Part shown: positions 25,730 to 34,556 of the stretch, piece by piece
Position numbering within the stretch: position 1 is the first letter of the stretch
How the letters are laid out: every line of letters starts with the position of its first letter
Assembly (NCBI GenBank): GCA_038214135.1
Contig: JBBQSD010000045.1
Span: 1-41,942 of the forward strand
Reading direction: 5' to 3'
Source of the DNA: JANLSE01 sp038214135
Lineage (GTDB): Bacteria > Chloroflexota > Chloroflexia > Chloroflexales > Roseiflexaceae
DNA length: 41,942 bases
The notes under the pieces: generated by a model
Told to the model about the DNA's origin: nothing
The model's input: the letters and a program-made list of their open reading frames with translations, nothing else
The model's database searches: none
Program-made: the position numbers and the translations under genes

Positions 25730-26203
25730 ATGCCGATTACTATCCATCTGCATAAACCCCATAAACAGACCACTGTCTCATTTGAGGCTGAACTCCTGAT
25801 CGATACTGCTGCCTACCGGCTTATACGGGCACCCTGGACGCGCCCACGGCTCGATCTGGGCTATGTTGTGTTTGAACCAGGCGATTGCTTCTATGAACAT
25901 TACTATACCGAGCGTTGGTATGCGATCTTCGAATTGCACTCGGCGGATGACATGCTGAAGGGCTGGTATTGCAATATTTCCTACCCGGCTCAATTTACTG
26001 CCGATGCCATCCATTCTGATGATCTCGATCTGGATCTGTTTGTACCGCCGGATCGAGAGAGCCTGTTGCGCTTGGATATTGATGAATTCGAGACACGCGG
26101 TGTAGCGAGCAGCGATCCTGTTGCGTATCGTGCCGCCTATGCGGCCTTCGATGAGCTTGAGCAGATGGTGCATAACGCAACGCCACCATTTGATCGTCGC
26201 TGA
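25730..26203 (+). CDS. DUF402 domain protein
   Basis: The 157-residue protein matches DUF402, a beta-barrel family that includes nucleoside tri/diphosphate phosphatases. Family marks include the Trp/Tyr-rich core (YYTERWYAIFELHS, WYCNISYPA) and the acidic metal-binding run SDDLDLDLFVPP. Biochemical activity of this member is unknown. It starts 5 bases after mreB, so it is probably co-transcribed and translated by coupling, as no separate ribosome site is clear. Confidence 0.85.
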   Translation: MPITIHLHKPHKQTTVSFEAELLIDTAAYRLIRAPWTRPRLDLGYVVFEPGDCFYEHYYTERWYAIFELHSADDMLKGWYCNISYPAQFTADAIHSDDLDLDLFVPPDRESLLRLDIDEFETRGVASSDPVAYRAAYAAFDELEQMVHNATPPFDRR

Positions 26204-26237
26204 GTTTGATCATCGTTGAACATGCTATACTTATTGC

Positions 26238-27278
26238 ATGAAACCTGTTGCATTGTTTAGTTTGTGCTTGGCATTGTGTGCCATTGCGAGTTGTGGCAAA
26301 CCACCCGAATCGACGGTACGGGTCTTTCGGACGCCAATACCAACCCTGGCTCCGATCAGCACTGCTGCAACGACAATAGCGCTTGCCACTCCGGCACCCA
26401 CTATCGAACCCTCGCCATCATCAACAGTACTTCTCGCCCCCACTATCGCGCCAACACAAACACCGCAAGCACCTGCAGCATGGCGTTTTGTTGTGCTTGG
26501 GGATACGCGTACCGAGGGCCTTGATCCGCCAGCAATGATGGGAAAGATTGTTGGGCTTGCAACTGCTGCGAAACCGGCAATTACCCTGGCAGTTGGTGAT
26601 CTGATCAATGCACTTGATGATCAGGAGAGTGTTCGTGAGCAATGGCTGCGCTGGCGTGCTGCTATCGCCCCGCTTGGCGAAGCTAGTACTGCTATGCCTT
26701 GGTTGCTGCCGACACCAGGCAACCACGATGTTCAGGGCAATGCATGGGCCACTGATATGATGCGCGAGGCGTTTCCCGAATTGCCCGAGAATGGCCCACC
26801 GGGATTGGCACGATTGAGCTATGCCTATGATTACAATGGGGTGCGTTTCATCTCGGTTCATTCGGAGATGTATGGCGATGCACACCATTTTGGGGATGAG
26901 CAGTTGGCCTGGCTGGAATCGCAATTACAGAATAACCCCAATCGCTACACATTTGTTTTTAGCCATGATCCGGCCTTCCCGATTGGGCCGCATGTTGGCA
27001 GCGCGCTTGATGTGTACCCAAAGGAGCGTGATCGCTTCTGGGCGCTGCTTGGCCAGTATCGTGTCACGGCCTATATCTGTGGCCATGAGCATCTGTATAA
27101 TCGCCAGGTGATCAATGGCGTTCCCCAGCTTATTGTCGGAACCAGTGGCTCGTGGCCATATGGTGGCTTTGGTGGCGATTACTTTCACTACCTGGTTGCC
27201 GAGGTTCGCGCCGATGTACTGGAGATGGTTGTTTATGATTCTGATGGCACTGAGCGTGATCGCTTCACGCTGCCATAG
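26238..27278 (+). CDS. Metallophosphoesterase lipoprotein
   Basis: The 346-residue protein has a lipoprotein signal (LCLALCAIASC, Cys19), a Thr/Pro-rich spacer to about residue 85, and a calcineurin-like phosphoesterase domain. The two-metal motifs are all present: VLGDTR, AVGDLIN, PGNHDV, FSHDPAF and CGHEHLY. It acts outside the membrane on an unknown phosphoester. TATACT (26226-26231) ends only 6 bases before the ATG and there is no ribosome site, so the mRNA may be leaderless. Confidence 0.92.
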   Translation: MKPVALFSLCLALCAIASCGKPPESTVRVFRTPIPTLAPISTAATTIALATPAPTIEPSPSSTVLLAPTIAPTQTPQAPAAWRFVVLGDTRTEGLDPPAMMGKIVGLATAAKPAITLAVGDLINALDDQESVREQWLRWRAAIAPLGEASTAMPWLLPTPGNHDVQGNAWATDMMREAFPELPENGPPGLARLSYAYDYNGVRFISVHSEMYGDAHHFGDEQLAWLESQLQNNPNRYTFVFSHDPAFPIGPHVGSALDVYPKERDRFWALLGQYRVTAYICGHEHLYNRQVINGVPQLIVGTSGSWPYGGFGGDYFHYLVAEVRADVLEMVVYDSDGTERDRFTLP

Positions 27279-27280
27279 GT

Positions 27281-28135
27281 TTATGTTGAGGCGAAGAATT
27301 CGAGCGCGAGGCGATTAAATTGGGCGGGGTGTTCATCCTGAATTGAAAGCCGTGCTCGATCAAACACTTCCAGTCGTGCGCGCGGGTTGCGTTCAAGGAA
27401 TGCCTGTGCCCGTTCGAGCGGTGTGATATCAGCGTTCTTGCCCCATACGAGCAATATTGGCTGTTGCAGTTGCCCAAATTCCTCGGCAATATTGCAGTTC
27501 AGCAGCCCAGTCAGAAAGCAGATCGGCGCATACTTCCTACCTGGCTGGTTTGCTGCCCGGCAAAATCCATCCACAAGCGCATCATCGACTGCCTTTGGAT
27601 CGTAGTAGGATTGCGATGAGAGAAAATAGCGGATGCTCCCTCGGCTGGTCAATCCTGCAAACAGCGCATCGCCAATTGCACTATACAGCAGCGCGTAGGC
27701 CGCACCAGGCTGCTTTGGTTGCGCCAGATCGACGATACCGGTCGGGCAGACCAGGATCAATGCGCCGAACAGGCCGGGATTGCGGGCAGCGGCGCGAATG
27801 ACATAAGCAGAACTGAGTGAACTGGCGATCACCCGTGTGCCAACACCAATAACCTCGCGTGTGAAATCGGCGATCAATATTGCATAGTCATCGGCACTAT
27901 AGCGCCGCGCCGGCCGATCCGAGCCACCATAGCCTAAGAAATCGAGTGCATAGACACGGTGTTTGGTGCGTAAGCCAGCCAGAGTTTGGCGCATCTCGAA
28001 TGATGATGCAGCGGCATTGATGCTATGAATGAGCAGAACGGTCGGGCCATCCCCATCGGTATAATAGGCGATACGATGCCCATGCCACATATATGTGAGC
28101 CGTGGCGCATCGACGGGGTATTCGGGCATATTCAT
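27281..28135 (-). CDS. Alpha/beta hydrolase
   Basis: The 284-residue enzyme has the alpha/beta hydrolase fold: VLLIHSINAAASSFEMR (oxyanion region), RVYALDFLGYGGSDRP, a nucleophile elbow in VIASSLSSAYV, the acid in WGKNADITPLERA and the His in QDEHPAQFN. The elbow reads A-S-S-L-S rather than G-x-S-x-G; Ser remains at the nucleophile position. The substrate cannot be told. The ATG at 28135 has GGGAAAG upstream. Its stop lies two bases from that of the phosphoesterase gene (convergent). Confidence 0.85.
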   Translation of the reverse strand: MNMPEYPVDAPRLTYMWHGHRIAYYTDGDGPTVLLIHSINAAASSFEMRQTLAGLRTKHRVYALDFLGYGGSDRPARRYSADDYAILIADFTREVIGVGTRVIASSLSSAYVIRAAARNPGLFGALILVCPTGIVDLAQPKQPGAAYALLYSAIGDALFAGLTSRGSIRYFLSSQSYYDPKAVDDALVDGFCRAANQPGRKYAPICFLTGLLNCNIAEEFGQLQQPILLVWGKNADITPLERAQAFLERNPRARLEVFDRARLSIQDEHPAQFNRLALEFFAST

Positions 28136-28197
28136 TACACTTTCCCATATGATAACGCCAGGAAACATACCTGAGCATTCCATACAGCTGAATCGAG

Positions 28198-28203
28198 TAT
28201 AAT
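28198..28203 (+). promoter_or_regulatory. -10 box upstream of selD
   Basis: A perfect TATAAT, 44 bases before the ATG at 28248. No good -35 is seen at 16-18 bases. The alpha/beta hydrolase gene is divergent on the left. Confidence 0.4.
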
Positions 28204-28247
28204 TCTAGTGGACGACTATCAGCGCGTCAATCTATGCAGAGGGCCAT

Positions 28248-29294
28248 ATGCACAGCCGAGATGATATTCGCCGCCTGACCGACATGGCCTCCTGTGCCGG
28301 CTGAGCATCAAAAATGGGGCCGGGTGCCCTATCGAATATATTAGCGGGATTGCGTTTGCCGACACATCCAGATCTGTTGATTGGGCTGGATGTGAGCGAT
28401 GACGCGGCTGTCTATCGGCTGAGCGAGACTTCTGCACTGGTGCAGACTGTCGATTTCTTCCCACCAATTGTGGATGACCCCTACACCTTTGGGGCGATTG
28501 CGGCTGCCAACGCGCTGAGCGATATCTATGCCATGGGTGGCAAGCCGATCTTGGCATTGGCCGTAGCTGGGTTTCCCAGCGATTTGCCTGCCGATATTAT
28601 TCAGGCGATTCTCCAGGGCGGAGCAGACAAAGTTGCTGAGGCGGGAGCAGTCGTCGCTGGTGGTCACACAGTGATCGATCAGGAGCCAAAGTATGGCCTG
28701 TGCGTGACTGGCATGATCGATCCAGCAAAGATTACCCCCAAGGCCAATGCTCAAATTGGTGATCGGATCTTGCTGACCAAGCCGCTCGGGACGGGGCTGA
28801 TCACCACGGCTGGTAAACGTGGTGTCGTTGAGCCAGCCCATCTTGAGGCTGCAATCCAGAGTATGCTGGCGCTTAACAGGCGTGCTGCCGAACTGGCGCT
28901 GGCATTTGAGATCCATAGTGCAACCGATATTACCGGATTCGGGTTGCTTGGCCATGCCGCCGAAATTGCTCGCAATAGTGGCGTTGGGCTACGGATCACT
29001 GCTGCTGCGCTGCCATTCCTGCCAGGAGCGCTCGATTATGCCCGCGCTGGGATTGCGCCTGGTGGCCTTGGCCGCAATCGGGATTTTCTGATGCAGGATG
29101 GCTATGTCCAGATTGCTGAGGGAGTTGATGCAGCACAACAGTTGTTGTTGTTCGACCCACAGACATCCGGGGGGCTGTTGTTTGTGCTTGCTCCAGCGGC
29201 GGCTGAACAATTCCAGCGTGCCTGTGCCGATGCGGATCAGCCGTGCTGGCAGATTGGCGAGGTTATTGCAGGCAGTGGGATAGAAGTTGATTAA
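28248..29294 (+). CDS. selD: Selenide, water dikinase SelD containing selenocysteine (in-frame UGA)
   Basis: SelD makes selenophosphate from selenide and ATP, the selenium donor for selenocysteine and selenouridine. From ATG 28248 (AGAGGG upstream) the frame reads SCAGUASKMGPGALSNIL, with TGA at 28302-28304 as codon 19. This is the family's catalytic C/U-x-x-K site with Lys22, exactly where other SelDs carry Cys or Sec. The rest is a full SelD: DDAAVYRL, TVDFFPPIVDDPYTFG, AANALSDIYAMGGKP, AGGHTVIDQEP, TDITGFGLLGHAAE and FDPQTSGGLLF. Total 348 residues, the normal length. A SECIS-like stem follows the UGA. A plain ORF call would start at the ATG 28314 and lose the active site. Confidence 0.93.
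28302..28332 (+). promoter_or_regulatory. Sec UGA codon and bacterial SECIS-like hairpin
   Basis: After the UGA (28302-28304), ATGGGGC (28314-28320) pairs with GCCCTAT (28326-28332, one G-U) around a 5-base loop CGGGT. The loop starts 16 bases after the UGA and has G at its second position, which fits the known bacterial SECIS rules for SelB recruitment. Confidence 0.75.
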
Positions 29295-30242
29295 TTACTG
29301 CTGTTGCTGTTGCTGTTCCTGGCTTTCCTCGGAGGTTGGCCAGCCGCCGCGTGGCTCATCTGGATCGGGATCTGGTGGTGGTGGCGGTGCCTCGGAGGGA
29401 GCCACGCGCACCGATACTTCGAGCTCGCCCAATGCGCCACCCTTGTACACGCCCCGTGTTGGCGGGACATCATCGTAATCGCGGCCAACTGCCACACGAA
29501 CATGGCGCGCACTCGCCAGCAGATCATTGGTTGGATCGAAGCCAACCCACCCGAGATCTGGCAATAACGCCTCAACCCAGGCGTGGGTCGCATCCGCCTG
29601 TGAGCGATCCTGATCTTCCCGACGATGGAATAGATAGCCGCTGACATAACGGCAGGGAATGCCAAGTTCGCGCACCAGTGCAATCATCACATGGGCAAAA
29701 TCCTGGCAGACACCACGGCGGCGCGATAGTGCCTCATCGATTGGCGAATCGACACGGGTTGTCTGCGGGGCATACTCAAATGCCTGGTTGATCGCGCTGT
29801 TGATCGTTCGCAGCGTCGTGAGCGGATCGGGGCCACGTTCAATCTTGAGATCAGCGGCCAGGGCACGCAGTGCTTCGGTCGGATGCGCGAAATGGCTTGG
29901 CTGCAACAGATCCCAGACCCCATAGCCATCCAACAGGCCGCCGAGTGCATCCCAGGTTTCTGGGGCAAGCGCTTCGGGGATCGGGTCGGGCGGAAGCACG
30001 CGCACCAACGCCGCTGCTGTTATTGTGAGGATGGAATGGCGACTCGGCACATTGAAATGGTGGACAGCATTGCCAACGTGATCGAAATAGTTCTGAATTC
30101 GCGTCCGCGGAACCGTCTGCAATTGAAAGCGCTGGCAGTTCTGGTTGCCATCATCACGCGGTTGCATCCGAACTTCCATCACGCTTTCACTCACCGGCGA
30201 GCTATAGCGGAAGCGTGTCACATGGCGGATTGAGTAGTACAT
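29295..30242 (-). CDS. Transglutaminase-like cysteine protease-fold protein
   Basis: This 315-residue cytoplasmic protein has a bacterial transglutaminase N-terminal domain (MYYSIRHVTRFRYSSPVSES, then VMEVRMQPR) and a catalytic core with Cys179 (GVCQDFAHVM), His220 (ATHAWVEAL) and Asp236 (GWVGFDPTN). Such proteins usually act as peptidases or amide-bond enzymes. It is the last gene of the (-) operon with alpha-E and ATP-grasp, overlapping the alpha-E stop in TAATG. The C-terminus is odd: a Pro/Asp-rich linker and a short Gln run (QEQQQQQQ) coded by CAG/CAA repeats. Its TAA directly abuts the selD TAA. Confidence 0.92.
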   Translation of the reverse strand: MYYSIRHVTRFRYSSPVSESVMEVRMQPRDDGNQNCQRFQLQTVPRTRIQNYFDHVGNAVHHFNVPSRHSILTITAAALVRVLPPDPIPEALAPETWDALGGLLDGYGVWDLLQPSHFAHPTEALRALAADLKIERGPDPLTTLRTINSAINQAFEYAPQTTRVDSPIDEALSRRRGVCQDFAHVMIALVRELGIPCRYVSGYLFHRREDQDRSQADATHAWVEALLPDLGWVGFDPTNDLLASARHVRVAVGRDYDDVPPTRGVYKGGALGELEVSVRVAPSEAPPPPPDPDPDEPRGGWPTSEESQEQQQQQQ

Positions 30243-31204
30243 TACGCTCCTATAACCGAATCGGCAGGGTAGGAGACATAGGTATTGTTTACTGCGCTAT
30301 GGATCTGTGCGAACTGCCGCTGAAGTTGTTCGATATAGCTCTGCATGTCAAGCATAATCTCATCGACCTGGCCATAATCGAGGGTTGCGCGTAACCGCCC
30401 AGCCAGCCGATCCACACGCCCTGCATTGCGTGCCGATGTTGTTCGTGCTATCACATGTAGCGCTCGTTGAACGGCATCCGCCGCAAACCGAACCGAACGC
30501 GGAAACTCGGCATTCAGCAGCAGGAATTCGGCGATTCGTTCTGGATGAATTTCGGCGGTGTACACTTTACAATAGGCCTCGAACGCAGTACACGATTTCA
30601 GCATCCCGACCCAGTCCAAGTATTCAAGCGATGTACTGACCAGGGTGTTACTTTGCTCGCCTGCGAAATGAACATTCAACAGGGCTGCCGTTGCACTGGC
30701 TCGTTCCATAAATCGCCCGACTTGAATGAATTGCCAGCCTTCGTCGTGGCTCATAGTTGCATCGGTGATGCCCTGGAAGAGATGAGCGCCTTCCTTAACG
30801 GCGATATAGAACTGTTGTGGCTCCGAACGCCAATCGGCATCGGAACCGGCCCGACGGACGTGCAGGTACAATCGATTGATCTGCTCCCACATCTCCGAAC
30901 TGATCTGCTCACGCACCTGGCGAGCATTCTCGCGGGCTGTCGCAATCGCCGCAACAATCGAATCGGGATTCGCAGCATCAAATGTGAGCGTGCTGGTCAG
31001 TGCATATGGATCCTCTGCGATCGCAGCCGGCAATGTGACCCGTAGGCTGGCGATCAATCGGGCGATTCGCCGATCCGCAGGAGCCGAGGCTTGTTCTAAC
31101 AGTTGATGCAGATTCACATCCAGCAATCGTGCTGTGTGTTCGGCCCGCTCAAGATAGCGGCTCATCCAGTAGAGACTATCGGCAACTCGGCTTAGCATAG
31201 GCAA
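30242..31204 (-). CDS. Alpha-E domain protein (DUF403)
   Basis: The 320-residue all-helical protein matches the alpha-E family, beginning with the characteristic MLSRVADSLYWMSRYLERAE and containing WQFIQVGRFMERASATAALL and CEAY-like helices (TAFEAYCKVY). Alpha-E proteins always travel with circularly permuted ATP-grasp and transglutaminase genes and are thought to assist their peptide chemistry, perhaps by binding the product. Exact role unproved. It lies 16 bases after the ATP-grasp stop. Confidence 0.93.
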   Translation of the reverse strand: MPMLSRVADSLYWMSRYLERAEHTARLLDVNLHQLLEQASAPADRRIARLIASLRVTLPAAIAEDPYALTSTLTFDAANPDSIVAAIATARENARQVREQISSEMWEQINRLYLHVRRAGSDADWRSEPQQFYIAVKEGAHLFQGITDATMSHDEGWQFIQVGRFMERASATAALLNVHFAGEQSNTLVSTSLEYLDWVGMLKSCTAFEAYCKVYTAEIHPERIAEFLLLNAEFPRSVRFAADAVQRALHVIARTTSARNAGRVDRLAGRLRATLDYGQVDEIMLDMQSYIEQLQRQFAQIHSAVNNTYVSYPADSVIGA

Positions 31205-31220
31205 TACCAGTACTTATTCA

Positions 31221-32651
31221 TCATTCGGATAACACCCAGGTATCTTTGCTTCCGCCACCCTGTGACGAATTGACCACCAATGAACCACGCTGCAGCGCAA
31301 CACGGGTTAGCCCACCTGGAACAATCGTCACCTGATCGCCATATAACACATATGGCCGCAGATCGACATGCCGCGGTTCGATTTGCCCATCGATAAAACA
31401 GGGCGCCCGCGAGAGCGCCAGGGTTGGCTGGGCAATATAATTGCGTGGATCAGCCAGAATACGCTGGCGAAACTCATCACGCTGTTCGCGGGTACTGTGC
31501 GGCCCGATCAGCATGCCATAGCCACCTGATTCGCCAACCGCCTTGACCACCAGTTCGTCCAGATGTTCCAGAACATAGGCTCGATCTGAATCATTTGTGA
31601 GCAGATAGGTCTCGATATTCGGCAGAATTGGTTCTTCATCCAGATAGTAGCGAATAATCTTCGGAACATAGGCATACAAGGCTTTATCATCGGCGATACC
31701 CGTTCCAACCGCATTCGCCAGGGCGACATTACCGGCGCGATAGGCATTCATCAACCCGGCAACGCCAAGGGTCGAATCGGATCGGAAGGCCAATGGATCG
31801 AGGAAATCATCATCAATCCGCCGATAGATCACATCAACCCGTTGCAGACCAGCAGTCGTTCGCATATATACAATATTTTCGTGAACGAGCAGATCGCGGC
31901 CTTCCACAAGCTGAATGCCCATGAGCCGCGCCAGAAAGGTATGTTCGAAATAGGCCGAATTGTACACCCCTGGCGTTAGCAGCACAATCGTTGGATTCTG
32001 GCGTTCGGAGGGTGCCAAGGCCTGAAGCGTTGTCAGTAACGCTCGGCCATAGTGTTCGACAGGACGAACATTGTAGCGTTGGAACAGCAGTGGAAAAACC
32101 CGTTTCATGACCTGGCGATTCACCAGCATGTACGAGACGCCGCTCGGAACCCGTAGGTTATCCTCTAATACGGCAAACTGCCCATCCTGCAACCGCACCA
32201 GATCGGTTCCAACCACCGCAATATACCGGCCGCGTGGCACCCGCAGATCACGCATCTCGCGCCGATAGTGTTTACAACTGTATACAAGATCGCGGGGCAC
32301 AACGCCATCCTGCAGGATCTTGCCCGCATGATAGATATCGTTCAAGAACAGGTTCAGCGCTGTGATACGCTGCGTCAGGCCGCGCTCAACCACCGACCAC
32401 TCGCTATTGGTGACGATGCGTGGCAGCAGATCATAGGGCCAGACGCGCTCGATTCCGGCTTCATTACCATAGACAGTGAAGGTGATGCCCTGATTGAGGA
32501 ACATCAGATCCGCTGCCTGTTGGCGTTGATGCAGCGCCTCTGGCGTCAGTTCCTGTAGACGCTCATAGAGTGTTTGATAGGGCAGCCGTGGATCATCGCT
32601 GGAGACGAACATCTCATCATAGGCTTGATCGAACTGATAGGATTCGAACAT
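31221..32651 (-). CDS. Circularly permuted ATP-grasp protein (DUF404/DUF407)
   Basis: The 476-residue enzyme belongs to the circularly permuted type-2 ATP-grasp family, predicted peptide or amide ligases. Family segments include FESYQFDQAYDEMF at the start, EDNLRVPSGVSYML, RVDVIYRRIDDDFLDPLAF, NAVGTGIADDKALYAYVP, VVKAVGESGGYGMLIGP and NSSQGGGSKDTWV at the end. I chose the ATG at 32651 (MFESYQF) with CAGG upstream; the frame opens 16 codons earlier without similarity. It is first in the operon with alpha-E and transglutaminase, a trio noted in comparative genomics as a likely peptide-tag or small-peptide system. Confidence 0.94.
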   Translation of the reverse strand: MFESYQFDQAYDEMFVSSDDPRLPYQTLYERLQELTPEALHQRQQAADLMFLNQGITFTVYGNEAGIERVWPYDLLPRIVTNSEWSVVERGLTQRITALNLFLNDIYHAGKILQDGVVPRDLVYSCKHYRREMRDLRVPRGRYIAVVGTDLVRLQDGQFAVLEDNLRVPSGVSYMLVNRQVMKRVFPLLFQRYNVRPVEHYGRALLTTLQALAPSERQNPTIVLLTPGVYNSAYFEHTFLARLMGIQLVEGRDLLVHENIVYMRTTAGLQRVDVIYRRIDDDFLDPLAFRSDSTLGVAGLMNAYRAGNVALANAVGTGIADDKALYAYVPKIIRYYLDEEPILPNIETYLLTNDSDRAYVLEHLDELVVKAVGESGGYGMLIGPHSTREQRDEFRQRILADPRNYIAQPTLALSRAPCFIDGQIEPRHVDLRPYVLYGDQVTIVPGGLTRVALQRGSLVVNSSQGGGSKDTWVLSE

Positions 32652-33014
<363 letters not shown>

Positions 33015-33030
33015 GGCTATCTGATGTTGG

Positions 33031-33048
33031 CCCCTTCCCGTGAAGGGG
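33031..33048 (+). repeat. Short hairpin in the metY leader
   Basis: CCCCTTC pairs with GAAGGGG around CCGT. It lies between the riboswitch and its terminator and might help folding of the expression platform, or be a degenerate copy of the CCCCTCTCCC palindrome. Confidence 0.4.
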
Positions 33049-33070
33049 TGCTCTATCAGAAATATTCCCG

Positions 33071-33100
33071 CCCTCATCTCGATATATGATGAGGGTTTTT
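33071..33100 (+). terminator. Riboswitch-controlled terminator
   Basis: CCCTCATC (33071-33078) and GATGAGGG (33088-33095) form an 8-bp stem followed by TTTTT, 28 bases before the metY start. This is the expression platform of the SAM-I riboswitch. Confidence 0.88.
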
Positions 33101-33128
33101 GTTACCCTCACGAGAGGAGCTTATTCCA

Positions 33129-34412
33129 ATGGCGGACACGAAATTCACCGGGTTTGAGACGCTGGCGTTGCATGCTGGGCAGCAGGCTGATCCAACAACA
33201 GGCGCACGAGCGGTGCCGATCTATGCGACAACCTCGTTTCAGTTCAAGGATACCGATCACGCGGCGCGATTGTTTGGGTTGCAGGAATTTGGCAATATCT
33301 ATACCCGTATTATGAACCCAACCACTGATGTCTTTGAGCAGCGTATTGCCGCACTCGAAGGTGGTGTGGCCGCCCTAGCGATGGCATCTGGACAAGCTGC
33401 CGAAACGCTATCGATCCTCAATATCGCCAATGCTGGCGATAATATTGTCTCATCGACCGACCTGTATGGTGGTACCTATAATCTCTTCCGGCATACATTA
33501 CCGAAGATCGGCATCACAACCCGCTTTGTTGATGCACGCGATTATGATGGCTTCCGCAATGCGATTGATGGCAACACCAAGGCCTTCTTCCTGGAATTGA
33601 TCGGCAACCCGAAGCTTGATGTACTTGATCTCGAAAAGATTGCCGCTATTGCCCACGAGGCCGGCGTGCCTGTGATTGTTGATGCCACGACGGCGACGCC
33701 CTATTTGTGGCAGCCGATCAAGAATGGTGCCGATATTGTCATTCATTCGGCCACGAAGTATATTGGTGGCCATGGCACATCGATTGGTGGCGTTGTTGTC
33801 GATAGTGGTAATTTTGATTGGACGAATGGCCGCTTCCCAGATTTTACCAATCCTGATCCATCGTACCATGGGCTGGTATTCAGCCAGGCCTTTGGTAATC
33901 TGGCCTTTATTCTGAAGCTGCGCGTCCAGGGGTTGCGCGATATTGGCGCTGCATTAAGCCCGTTCAATTCGTTCCTGTTCGTGCAGGGCCTGGAGACGCT
34001 GCCATTGCGCATGGAGCGCCATAGCCAGAATGCATTGGCTGTTGCCAAATACCTGAGCGAGCATGCGAAGGTTGCCTGGGTGAACTACCCTGGCCTGCCC
34101 AATCATCCGAGTTATGCCCTGGCGCAGAAGTACTTGCCGAAAGGCCAGAGTGGCATCCTGGGTTTTGGTATAAAGGGTGGTAAAGCAGCAGGCAAGACCT
34201 TTATCGACAGCCTGCAATTGTTCTCGCATCTGGCCAATATTGGCGATGCAAAGAGCCTGGCAATCCATCCAGCCTCAACAACCCACAGCCAGCTGACGCC
34301 CGAGGAGCAGGTGTTGACGGGCGTGACCGATGATTATGTTCGGCTTTCGGTCGGGATCGAGACGATTGACGATATCATCGCCGATATCGAACAGGCATTG
34401 GCGAAGGTATAA
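33129..34412 (+). CDS. metY: O-acetylhomoserine sulfhydrylase
   Basis: The 427-residue PLP enzyme converts O-acetylhomoserine and sulfide to homocysteine. Family motifs: ETLALHAGQQADPTTGARAV, YTRIMNPTTDVFEQRIAALE, PVIVDATTATPYLWQPIKNG, and the PLP-binding Lys in IHSATKYIGGHG. The MetY-type C-terminus (HPASTTHSQLTPEEQ, VRLSVGIE) is intact. The ATG at 33129 follows GAGAGGAG. It is controlled by the SAM riboswitch and followed by metX, which makes its substrate. Confidence 0.95.
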   Translation: MADTKFTGFETLALHAGQQADPTTGARAVPIYATTSFQFKDTDHAARLFGLQEFGNIYTRIMNPTTDVFEQRIAALEGGVAALAMASGQAAETLSILNIANAGDNIVSSTDLYGGTYNLFRHTLPKIGITTRFVDARDYDGFRNAIDGNTKAFFLELIGNPKLDVLDLEKIAAIAHEAGVPVIVDATTATPYLWQPIKNGADIVIHSATKYIGGHGTSIGGVVVDSGNFDWTNGRFPDFTNPDPSYHGLVFSQAFGNLAFILKLRVQGLRDIGAALSPFNSFLFVQGLETLPLRMERHSQNALAVAKYLSEHAKVAWVNYPGLPNHPSYALAQKYLPKGQSGILGFGIKGGKAAGKTFIDSLQLFSHLANIGDAKSLAIHPASTTHSQLTPEEQVLTGVTDDYVRLSVGIETIDDIIADIEQALAKV

Positions 34413-34420
34413 CATCGGAC

Positions 34421-34520
34421 AAGGTGACAGGGTGACAAGGGGACTGTGCTTTATTGGTGTAGTACAACTTCGACTCAGTATCTGTCACCATGTCACTCCT
34501 TCACTATGTCACCATGTCAC
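34421..34520. repeat. GTGACA/TGTCAC tandem and inverted repeats between metY and metX
   Basis: Two GGTGACA units in tandem (34423-34437) are faced by TGTCACCATGTCAC, itself present twice (34483-34496 and 34507-34520). The arms could pair in the mRNA. It looks like another member of the short tandem repeat class found at atpA-atpG. Confidence 0.7.
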
Positions 34521-34556
34521 GAATGGTCAACAGATCTTGGGTAAGAGAGACAGTAT

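Noticed and set aside
28314..29294. Shorter selD start at ATG 28314
   Set aside because: It removes the catalytic Cys/Sec-Lys motif and lies inside the SECIS-like stem; the ATG at 28248 gives a full protein.
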